DNA from: SIG299 sp045593825
Lineage (GTDB): Bacteria > Bacillota > Clostridia > Lachnospirales > Lachnospiraceae
Length of the DNA stretch: 12,265 nt
NCBI GenBank assembly: GCA_045593825.1
Contig: JAZNXI010000071.1
Coordinates: 1 to 12,265 of the forward strand
Direction: 5' to 3'
Positions 1 through 5,980 of the stretch are shown in pieces (position 1 is the first letter of the stretch; every line of letters starts with the position of its first letter). A program made the translations under genes and the position numbers. Below the pieces are notes generated by a model, which did not search any database, was not told the origin of the DNA, and saw only the letters and a list, made by a program, of their open reading frames with translations.

Positions 1-231
1 AGCCAGAGCCTCGGTCAATTTGTCACCGCGCTTTAAAATCTTAAATAAGAGGTTTAAATTTTCACCGCCTTCACTCTTATCCAGGTTTTCCATATCTTCT
101 AAAATCGGAGTGGTAATACGCTCGAAACCGCAGGAGCGGTAAGTTTCTAAAATTTTTCCCTGCAGATAGTCGCGCAGGGCAGTTTCTTTTGGTAAATAGT
201 CGTTGGTTCCTTTAACAGAATTTACTTTCAT
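1..231 (-). CDS. hisS: Histidyl-tRNA synthetase-like protein, N-terminal 77 residues (3' end outside window)
   Basis: The visible 77 residues begin MKVNSVKGTNDYLPKE, which matches the start of class II histidyl-tRNA synthetases (usual pattern KGT-x-D-x-LP). It continues with YRSCGFERITTPILED, the motif 1 region that builds the dimer interface. The enzyme charges tRNA-His with histidine in the cytoplasm. The ATG complement at 229-231 follows an AAGGAGG ribosome binding site (complement of 239-245) with 7 nt spacing. After motif 1 the sequence reads NLDKSEGGENLNLLFKILKRGDKL, not the IGE-x-TDIV-x-KEMYTF type block of canonical HisRS, so this is a divergent clostridial form. I believe such forms are annotated hisS in Lachnospiraceae, but that is from memory. 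The paralogue HisZ (ATP phosphoribosyltransferase regulatory subunit) is the main alternative. The gene lies downstream of the rpsT terminator in the same orientation. The 73-nt leader (232-304) has no T-box and only a weak promoter candidate. Confidence 0.78.
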   Translation of the reverse strand, partial: MKVNSVKGTNDYLPKETALRDYLQGKILETYRSCGFERITTPILEDMENLDKSEGGENLNLLFKILKRGDKLTEALA

Positions 232-304
232 AATGAATCCTCCTTGTTGTTTCAATGCGTATATAAGCACTTCGAAATCCTTCGGATTCTCAGTCGCGTT
301 ACGC

Positions 305-335
305 AAAAAACGCCGTAGTTTTCACTACGGCGTTT
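305..335 (-). terminator. Intrinsic terminator of rpsT
   Basis: A 12-bp perfect stem (308-319 with 324-335) closes a 4-nt loop. On the minus strand it ends in a run of six T (complement of 305-310). It lies 28 nt past the rpsT stop codon. An outer 5-bp pairing (298-302 with 337-341) could extend it. The GC-rich core CGCCGTAGT plus the T tract makes this a textbook Rho-independent terminator separating rpsT from hisS. Confidence 0.92.
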
Positions 336-362
336 AGTAACCTTGTGGTTAAATGCCAAAAA

Positions 363-626
363 TTAAGCAAGTGTATTAACAGCCTTAGTGAGTCTGGATA
401 CCTTTCTAGCAGCTGTGTTCTTATGGAAGATTCCCTTAGCAGCAGCCTTGTCGATAGCAACAACAGCTTCTGTTAAAGCAGCAGTAGCAGCAGCCTTATC
501 GTTCTGTGCAACAGCAGCTTCAACCTTCTTTACTAAAGTCTTGATTTTGGACTTAGTCATCTTGTTTCTTAAAGTCTTTGTTTCGATAACCTTAATTCTC
601 TTCTTAGCGGATTTAATGTTAGCCAT
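363..626 (-). CDS. rpsT: 30S ribosomal protein S20
   Basis: The 87-residue product starts MANIKSAKKRI and is rich in Lys and Ala, as expected of S20 (usual length 83-90). S20 binds 16S rRNA in the body of the small subunit and helps its assembly. The reading frame stays open upstream to 713, but the ATG at 624-626 is chosen because a GGAGGTG ribosome binding site sits just before it and the homologous start MANIKSA follows. The extra 29 upstream codons would lie in the leader and resemble no S20. The gene is monocistronic, with its own promoter at 722-750 and its own terminator at 305-335. It is divergent from gpr, the same arrangement as in many Firmicutes. The start choice is well supported. 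Confidence 0.97.
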   Translation of the reverse strand: MANIKSAKKRIKVIETKTLRNKMTKSKIKTLVKKVEAAVAQNDKAAATAALTEAVVAIDKAAAKGIFHKNTAARKVSRLTKAVNTLA

Positions 627-669
627 GAAAACACCTCCAATGCAATAATCTGTTTTTTCTCTTGCATGA

Positions 670-706
670 TCCTGTTCTAGTGAAACAGGACACGGACGTT
701 TCACTA
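670..706 (-). promoter_or_regulatory. rpsT 5' leader with two mutually exclusive hairpins
   Basis: Two inverted repeats overlap in the untranslated leader of rpsT (about 715 down to 627). One is a 9-bp stem, 678-686 with 698-706 (TAGTGAAAC/GTTTCACTA), loop 11 nt. The other is a 7-bp stem, 670-676 with 684-690 (TCCTGTT/AACAGGA), loop 7 nt. They share 684-686 and the loop regions, so only one can form at a time. S20 is known to control its own synthesis in Escherichia coli. Whether this leader acts as an S20 sensor is inference. Confidence 0.5.
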
Positions 707-721
707 AAAACATACTGTATA

Positions 722-750
722 ATAATAATCCATAAGAAAGAAAAAGTCAA
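722..750 (-). promoter_or_regulatory. Sigma-A promoter of rpsT
   Basis: Reading the minus strand, TTGACT (complement of 745-750) and TATTAT (complement of 722-727) are separated by exactly 17 bp. Each hexamer differs from consensus at one position. The predicted start is near 715, giving a leader of about 90 nt before rpsT. Confidence 0.85.
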
Positions 751-773
751 GCCCTCTTTTTAAAATATATGTA

Positions 774-802
774 GTATTTTTTTATGGTTTTTCAACATAC
801 TA
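774..802 (+). promoter_or_regulatory. Candidate forespore (sigma-G/sigma-F type) promoter of gpr-spoIIP
   Basis: CATACTA at 796-802 fits the sigma-G -10 consensus (CATWHTA type). GTATT at 774-778 fits 4 of 5 positions of the -35 (GHATR), with a 17-bp spacer. The GG that begins sigma-F -10 elements is absent, favouring sigma-G. A sigma-E reading (CATACTAT) is also possible but poorer at -35. No sigma-A promoter is evident in this direction. The predicted start is near 809, just before the ribosome binding site of gpr. Confidence 0.55.
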
Positions 803-824
803 TATACAAGAGAAAGGGAGAACT

Positions 825-1700
825 ATGAAAACATACAGAACAGACTTAATTATAGAAGCGGAAGGTATGGAAGCCGGTGAGGCAGGACAGATGCAAAGCG
901 CTGCCCGGATGGAAAAGGAAGGAAAAGGGGTTAGCGTAAAAGAAGAATGGAATAAAGAACATTCCATGAAGGTAACGGTAGTCAGGATTCAAAATGAGGA
1001 AGGAGCGAAGGCAATGGGGCGTTCGGTAGGAACGTATATCACTATGGAATTGCCGGAGCTTTTGGAAGAAGAAGAAAAATTGAAAGAAACTGCAGAGAAC
1101 GAATTATCCGGGCAGTTAAAAGAGTTGCTACGGGGGAAGAATGCAGAACATATATTAGTGGTAGGACTTGGAAACCGTGAAGTGACAGCGGATGCCATAG
1201 GACCTCTTACCGTGGACAGCCTGATTGTAACCAGGCATTATTTTCAGGAGAAGTCTGTGGGTGAAGCTGTTGGAAAGAAATACCGCAAAGTAAGTGCATT
1301 TACCCCGGGAGTGATGGCGCAGACCGGCATGGAAACCATGGAGCTTATCCGCGGTGTTGTGGAGCAGATTAAGCCGGATATAGTATTTGCGGTGGACGCC
1401 CTTGCTGCAAGAAGTCCAAAACGGCTGAATACTACCATACAGCTGACGGATACGGGAATCAGTCCGGGGGCCGGTGTGGGAAACAACCGGAAGGAGTTAA
1501 ATGAAACAAGCCTGGGTTGTCCGGTGATTGCCATTGGGGTGCCGACAGTGTTGGATGCAGTAACCATTGCCAAGGAGGAAGTGTCAGAGGATGTAAAGGC
1601 ATTTTTTGTTATGCCAAGAAATATTGACAGTTCAGTGCAATACGTCAGTGAATTGTTAGCAGGTGGGATTAATCGTGTCAATCAAAAAGACGGAATTTAA
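825..1700 (+). CDS. gpr: Spore protein germination protease GPR (peptidase family A25)
   Basis: GPR degrades the small acid-soluble proteins that coat spore DNA, releasing amino acids at germination. It is made in the forespore as an inactive zymogen. The 291-residue product starts MKTYRTDLIIEAEG, the conserved N-terminal RTDL-x-x-E segment near the propeptide. Residues 112-127 read VVGLGNREVTADAIGP, with Asp123 as one catalytic aspartate. Residues 187-196 read VFAVDALAAR, with Asp191 as the second. ISPGAGVGNNR (212-222) and IAIGVPTVLDA (235-245) are further family blocks. The protein is shorter than the roughly 370-residue Bacillus enzyme, mainly by C-terminal and internal shortening. The ATG at 825 follows AAAGGGAG (813-820). 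The 3' end overlaps spoIIP. The promoter candidate at 774-802 fits forespore expression. Confidence 0.95.
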   Translation: MKTYRTDLIIEAEGMEAGEAGQMQSAARMEKEGKGVSVKEEWNKEHSMKVTVVRIQNEEGAKAMGRSVGTYITMELPELLEEEEKLKETAENELSGQLKELLRGKNAEHILVVGLGNREVTADAIGPLTVDSLIVTRHYFQEKSVGEAVGKKYRKVSAFTPGVMAQTGMETMELIRGVVEQIKPDIVFAVDALAARSPKRLNTTIQLTDTGISPGAGVGNNRKELNETSLGCPVIAIGVPTVLDAVTIAKEEVSEDVKAFFVMPRNIDSSVQYVSELLAGGINRVNQKDGI

Positions 1701-2751
1701 AATAGAACTTATATTACTGGTGTGCTTTGTTTTGTTATTTGCAAAGGCTTTCCCAGAGGTAAACCGTGACAGGCTACAGAGCACAGTGGAAGAGCGGACA
1801 GAGAAGACAGGCAGTAACATGCTGGTGGTGGAGTATACCACCGGCAATGACCTGCTGCTTGCCAGGGAAGCGGGAATTGTTATTGCTACGCCAACTATGG
1901 CACCAACTCCGGTTCCGACGGTGTCACCATCACCTACCTTCATGCCGTCTCCACAGGATTCTGTCCGTGTGGCGGATGTGGCCGGGAAAAATTATGTGAT
2001 GGAGGATTTACTTAATCTAACCTATTTAAAGGATAATTTGTACATAGTCAATGCAACCACTAAAATGACAGCAGAGGAATTTGATGTGGGATATTTCATT
2101 TCCAAGGATCTTTCGCTTACAGTGAATGAAAATGAAAACGAACCGCAGATTCTGATCTTCCATACCCATGCATCGGAGGGGTTTGCAGACAGCAGGCCCG
2201 GGGAACACCTGGACACGGTGGTGGGGGTGGGAGAATACCTGACGGAAATATTGCAGGAGAAGTACGGGTACCGGGTTTTGCACGATACTACGGTATTTGA
2301 CCGGAAAAACGGTAAGGACAATCGGAATTCTGCGTACAGTGATGCCCTAAAATATTTGAAGGAGCTTCTGGAGCGATACCCATCCATTGAGGTTGTCATT
2401 GATTTACACCGGGATGCAGGAGCAAAGAGAGTGGCAACCGTGAACGGAAAACCGACGGCAAAGGTGATGCTGTTTAACGGTTTGTGCAGAAATACCCAAG
2501 GAAGACTTACTTATCTGCCCAATGAAAATTTAAAGGACAATCTGGCGTTCAGCTTTCAGATGAAGCTGATAGGGGATGAGTTGTATCCGGGGCTGATGAA
2601 CCGGATTTTTCTGAAAGATTACCGTTATAATATGCACTTAAAGGAACGTTTTCTTCTGGTGGAGCTTGGTACGGAAAAAAATACGGTGGAGGAGGCAATG
2701 AATGCCATGGAACCTTTGGCGGATGTGCTTCATCAGGTACTGGGCGGATAG
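1675..2751 (+). CDS. spoIIP: Stage II sporulation protein P, engulfment peptidoglycan hydrolase
   Basis: SpoIIP cuts peptidoglycan (amidase and endopeptidase) during engulfment, working with SpoIID and SpoIIM. From the GTG at 1675 the protein has 358 residues: an N-terminal membrane segment at about 10-26, a Pro/Thr-rich linker at about 71-94, then the SpoIIP domain from about 155 to the end. Likely zinc ligands are in IFHTHASEGF (His163/His165) and VIDLHRDAG (His245), with the catalytic glutamate in LLVELGTEKN (Glu330 or Glu334). An earlier in-frame GTG at 1663 exists, but AGGTGGG (1661-1667) lies 7 nt before 1675 and serves as its ribosome binding site, so 1675 is preferred. The gene overlaps gpr by 26 nt, suggesting translational coupling and shared transcription. 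No separate spoIIP promoter was found inside gpr. Confidence 0.93.
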   Translation: MSIKKTEFKIELILLVCFVLLFAKAFPEVNRDRLQSTVEERTEKTGSNMLVVEYTTGNDLLLAREAGIVIATPTMAPTPVPTVSPSPTFMPSPQDSVRVADVAGKNYVMEDLLNLTYLKDNLYIVNATTKMTAEEFDVGYFISKDLSLTVNENENEPQILIFHTHASEGFADSRPGEHLDTVVGVGEYLTEILQEKYGYRVLHDTTVFDRKNGKDNRNSAYSDALKYLKELLERYPSIEVVIDLHRDAGAKRVATVNGKPTAKVMLFNGLCRNTQGRLTYLPNENLKDNLAFSFQMKLIGDELYPGLMNRIFLKDYRYNMHLKERFLLVELGTEKNTVEEAMNAMEPLADVLHQVLGG

Positions 2752-2760
2752 TTGTTTTTC

Positions 2761-2789
2761 TTGACAGAATCCATGGAATCAGTTACTAT
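2761..2789 (+). promoter_or_regulatory. Sigma-A promoter of lepA-hemW
   Basis: A perfect -35 TTGACA (2761-2766) is followed after 17 bp by TACTAT (2784-2789, 4 of 6 matches). It starts 9 nt past the spoIIP stop. The predicted start near 2796 leaves a leader of about 130 nt before lepA that is AT-rich and without a clear riboswitch. This separates vegetative transcription of lepA from the upstream sporulation genes. No intrinsic terminator was seen after spoIIP. Confidence 0.7.
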
Positions 2790-2925
2790 TATTCTGGTTT
2801 TGTATGCGCAGAGACAAGTGCATAAAAATAGGGTAAAGAAACAAGAATTTTTACGATAGTAATTAAGGATATGTTTTACTAAAATGATAAAGTGAACATT
2901 TCCTTCGAGAAGTAAGGAGGATTCT

Positions 2926-4740
2926 ATGGCAACAGTTGACCAGAGCAAAATCAGAAATTTCTGTATTATTGCACATATTGACCACGGAAAATCTACGTTG
3001 GCAGACCGAATTATTGAAAAAACAGGTCTTCTCACCAGCAGGGAAATGCAGGCCCAGGTGCTTGATAACATGGAGCTTGAACGAGAACGTGGTATCACTA
3101 TTAAGGCGCAGACCGTGCGTACTATTTATAAGGCGAAGGACGGAGAAGAGTACATTTTTAACCTGATTGATACTCCGGGACACGTGGACTTTAACTATGA
3201 GGTTTCCCGAAGCCTGGCAGCCTGTGAAGGTGCTGTACTGGTAGTGGATGCTGCTCAGGGTATTGAAGCCCAGACTTTGGCAAATGTGTATCTTGCCGTG
3301 GACCATAATCTGGATGTTATTCCTGTCATTAATAAGATTGACCTGCCTAGTGCAGAACCACAACGTGTTATTGCTGAGATTGAAGATGTGATTGGTATTG
3401 AAGCAGAGGATGCACCTTTGATTTCTGCCAAGAATGGTTTAAATATTGAAGATGTATTAGAGGCAATTGTGGCAAAGGTTCCTGCGCCAAAGGGAGATGC
3501 ATCTGCTCCTTTGCAGGCGTTGATTTTTGACTCCATTTACGATTCTTATAAGGGCGTTATTGTGTTCCTTCGTGTTATGGAAGGTACCGTGAAGAAGGGC
3601 ACCAAAATTAAAATGATGGCTACCGGAGCTTCCGCAGAAGTTGTGGAACTCGGTATTTTCGGACCGGGTCAGTTTATCCCTTGCGAGGAACTGTCTGCCG
3701 GCATGGTAGGTTATATCACCGCCAGCTTAAAGAACGTAAAGGATACCCGTGTGGGTGATACGGTTACAGATGCAGACCGTCCGTGCGCAGAACCGCTGCC
3801 GGGTTACAAGAAGGTTAACCCAATGGTATACTGCGGTATGTATCCGGCGGATGGAGCCAAGTATCCGGATTTGCGTGATGCATTGGAAAAGCTTCAGTTA
3901 AATGATGCTTCCCTGTTCTATGAGCCGGAAACTTCCATTGCCTTAGGCTTTGGTTTCCGCTGCGGTTTCCTTGGACTTCTTCATCTGGAAATTATTCAGG
4001 AGCGTTTGGAGCGTGAATATAACTTAGATTTGGTTACTACCGCACCGAGTGTTATTTATAAAGTATATAAGACCGATGGCGAAGTGCTTGACATTACCAA
4101 TCCGTCCAATTTACCGGACCCATCGGAAATTGAACATATGGAGGAACCGATGGTTTCTGCGGAAATCATGGTAACTACCGAATTCGTGGGTGCCATTATG
4201 ACACTTTGTCAGGAGCGCCGCGGTGTATATCTTGGCATGGAATATATGGAGCAGACCAGAGCACTGTTAAAGTATGAGCTTCCACTTAACGAAATTATTT
4301 ACGATTTCTTTGATGCGCTGAAGTCCCGTTCCAAAGGTTATGCGTCCTTCGACTATGAGTTAAAGGGCTATGTTCCTTCCAACCTTGTGAAGTTAGATAT
4401 TCTTATCAACAAGGAAGAAGTGGATGCCCTGTCCTTTATTGTACATGCAGATACTGCTTACGAGCGTGGCCGCAGAATGTGCGAGCGCTTAAAGGACGAA
4501 ATTCCGAGACATCTGTTTGAAATTCCGATTCAGGCAGCAGTGGGCAGTAAGATTATTGCAAGAGAAACCGTAAAGGCAATGCGTAAGGACGTTTTGGCCA
4601 AGTGCTACGGTGGTGATATTTCCCGTAAGAAAAAGCTTCTGGAAAAGCAGAAGGAAGGTAAAAAGCGCATGAGACAGGTTGGTAATGTGGAAATTCCGCA
4701 GAAGGCCTTCATGAGCGTATTAAAGCTGGACGAGAACTAA
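2926..4740 (+). CDS. lepA: Elongation factor 4 (LepA), ribosome-associated GTPase
   Basis: LepA (EF4) is a translational GTPase that binds the 70S ribosome and influences back-translocation or initiation and ribosome assembly, mainly under stress. The 604-residue length is typical. GTPase motifs are visible in order: AHIDHGKS (16-23, P-loop), RGITI (55-59, switch I), DTPGH (82-86), and NKID (136-139). The LepA-specific C-terminal part is recognisable by PRHLFEIPIQAAVGSKIIAR and the basic KKKLLEKQKEGKKRM stretch, ending in IPQKAFMSVLKLD. The ATG at 2926 follows AAGGAGG (2914-2920) at 5 nt. A short TCCTT/AAGGA pairing (2901-2905 with 2914-2918) could partly mask this site. hemW starts 1 nt after the stop codon, so the two are almost certainly co-transcribed, as in Bacillus. 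Confidence 0.98.
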   Translation: MATVDQSKIRNFCIIAHIDHGKSTLADRIIEKTGLLTSREMQAQVLDNMELERERGITIKAQTVRTIYKAKDGEEYIFNLIDTPGHVDFNYEVSRSLAACEGAVLVVDAAQGIEAQTLANVYLAVDHNLDVIPVINKIDLPSAEPQRVIAEIEDVIGIEAEDAPLISAKNGLNIEDVLEAIVAKVPAPKGDASAPLQALIFDSIYDSYKGVIVFLRVMEGTVKKGTKIKMMATGASAEVVELGIFGPGQFIPCEELSAGMVGYITASLKNVKDTRVGDTVTDADRPCAEPLPGYKKVNPMVYCGMYPADGAKYPDLRDALEKLQLNDASLFYEPETSIALGFGFRCGFLGLLHLEIIQERLEREYNLDLVTTAPSVIYKVYKTDGEVLDITNPSNLPDPSEIEHMEEPMVSAEIMVTTEFVGAIMTLCQERRGVYLGMEYMEQTRALLKYELPLNEIIYDFFDALKSRSKGYASFDYELKGYVPSNLVKLDILINKEEVDALSFIVHADTAYERGRRMCERLKDEIPRHLFEIPIQAAVGSKIIARETVKAMRKDVLAKCYGGDISRKKKLLEKQKEGKKRMRQVGNVEIPQKAFMSVLKLDEN

Positions 4741-4741
4741 T

Positions 4742-5941
4742 ATGTTATTTTTAAAAAAGAAGAAACCGGAACAAAAAAAGCCCTTGGGCTTATATATACA
4801 CATTCCGTTTTGCGTAAAAAAGTGCAATTACTGCGATTTTTTATCTGCGCCTGCAGATGATGCCACAAAAAAGCGTTATGTGGATGCGCTCTGCAAGGAG
4901 ATATTGGGTTATAAAGACCTTACAAAGGAGTATGAACTGGCTACCGTCTATTTTGGCGGTGGGACACCATCCGTATTGGAAGTGTCTTTGATAGAGCAAA
5001 TACTGGATACGATTCAGAGATGCTTTACCATTGATGTGATGGCAGCAGAGGTGACTTTAGAAGTTAATCCGGGTACTGCAACACCGGACAAGTTAAAACG
5101 TTACAGGGAGCTTGGTATTAATCGTTTAAGCATCGGTGTTCAGTCATCAAAAGAGATGGAACTTGCCCTGCTTGGCAGAATTCATTCCTTTGAGGATGCA
5201 AAAAATACGGTTCTGTGGTCTAGAGAAGCAGGATTTTCCAATTTGAGTCTGGATTTGATTTCGGCTTTGCCGGGTCAGAGTCTTTCGGATTATAAAGAAA
5301 ATGTGGAAGCAATTCTTGCACTGAATCCGGAACATATTTCTTCCTATAGTTTAATTGTGGAAGAAGGAACCCCATTTTATGAGAACTATGGTGAGGGTAA
5401 GGCCGGTGAAACGGAACTTCCCGATGAAGAAACAGACCGTGCCATGTATGCTTATACAAAAGAACGTCTGGCAGCAGCGGGATATGAACGCTATGAGATT
5501 TCCAACTATGCAAAACCCGGTTTTGAAAGCAGACATAATTCGTCCTATTGGACCGGTGTGGAATATATTGGTGTGGGCTTAGGAGCCTCTTCCTTATTTA
5601 CTAATGCCAGATATCATAACGAGACGGAACTGCTTACCTATATAGAGGAAATAGAAGCGGGCAAGGATGTCCGCCGGGAAATCGAGCGTCTGGTTGAGTC
5701 TGAACAGATGGAGGAATTTATGATTCTGGGCTTGCGTCGCATGTGCGGTGTCAGCAGGGAAGCGTTTCAAAAACGCTTCGGAAGACCGATAGAAACGGTA
5801 TACGGTAGTGCATTACAAAAATTAAAAAAACAAGAACTGATTACAATAGAAGGTGACCGGGTTGCTTTGACTGACCTGGGTATTGATGTCAGTAACCGGG
5901 TTTTTGTGGAATTTATACCGGAGGATTTTGTTCGCCGTTAG
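4742..5941 (+). CDS. hemW: Radical SAM heme chaperone HemW (older name: oxygen-independent coproporphyrinogen III oxidase-like)
   Basis: HemW belongs to the HemN-like radical SAM group. It binds heme and is thought to deliver it to respiratory proteins rather than oxidise coproporphyrinogen. The 399-residue product has the 4Fe-4S motif FCVKKCNYCDF with Cys24, Cys28 and Cys31, preceded by LGLYIHIPF. The glycine-rich SAM segment YFGGGTPS is at about 70-77, followed by LSIGVQS and the C-terminal HemN_C domain. True HemN has an extra cysteine after the CxxxCxxC motif. The residue here is Asp-Phe after Cys31, which fits HemW. The start at 4742 is 1 nt after lepA. Its ribosome binding site is weak (GGACGAG inside the lepA end), so translation probably depends on lepA. 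The basic N-terminal extension (KKKKPEQKK) is slightly unusual. Confidence 0.95.
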   Translation: MLFLKKKKPEQKKPLGLYIHIPFCVKKCNYCDFLSAPADDATKKRYVDALCKEILGYKDLTKEYELATVYFGGGTPSVLEVSLIEQILDTIQRCFTIDVMAAEVTLEVNPGTATPDKLKRYRELGINRLSIGVQSSKEMELALLGRIHSFEDAKNTVLWSREAGFSNLSLDLISALPGQSLSDYKENVEAILALNPEHISSYSLIVEEGTPFYENYGEGKAGETELPDEETDRAMYAYTKERLAAAGYERYEISNYAKPGFESRHNSSYWTGVEYIGVGLGASSLFTNARYHNETELLTYIEEIEAGKDVRREIERLVESEQMEEFMILGLRRMCGVSREAFQKRFGRPIETVYGSALQKLKKQELITIEGDRVALTDLGIDVSNRVFVEFIPEDFVRR

Positions 5942-5980
5942 GCGTTCAGGATAGAAGAGAAGAATTATGGAGGGTTACAC

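Noticed and set aside
232..304. T-box riboswitch before hisS
   Set aside because: The space is only 73 nt and shows no T-box sequence or antiterminator; the nearby strong hairpin is the rpsT terminator with its T tract in the minus direction.
388..648. 86-codon open frame on the plus strand across rpsT
   Set aside because: It is antisense to rpsT. Its Ala/Val/Leu-rich translation is the complement of Ala/Lys codons in S20, and it has no family resemblance.
627..713. 29-codon N-terminal extension of rpsT
   Set aside because: It lies in the transcribed leader with the competing hairpins, starts almost at the predicted transcription start, and is absent from the S20 family. The GGAGGTG site fits the 626 start.
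5942..5980. Separate promoter for the GH5 gene
   Set aside because: No -35/-10 pair with acceptable spacing is visible in the 39-bp gap; only the GGAGGG ribosome binding site is clear.
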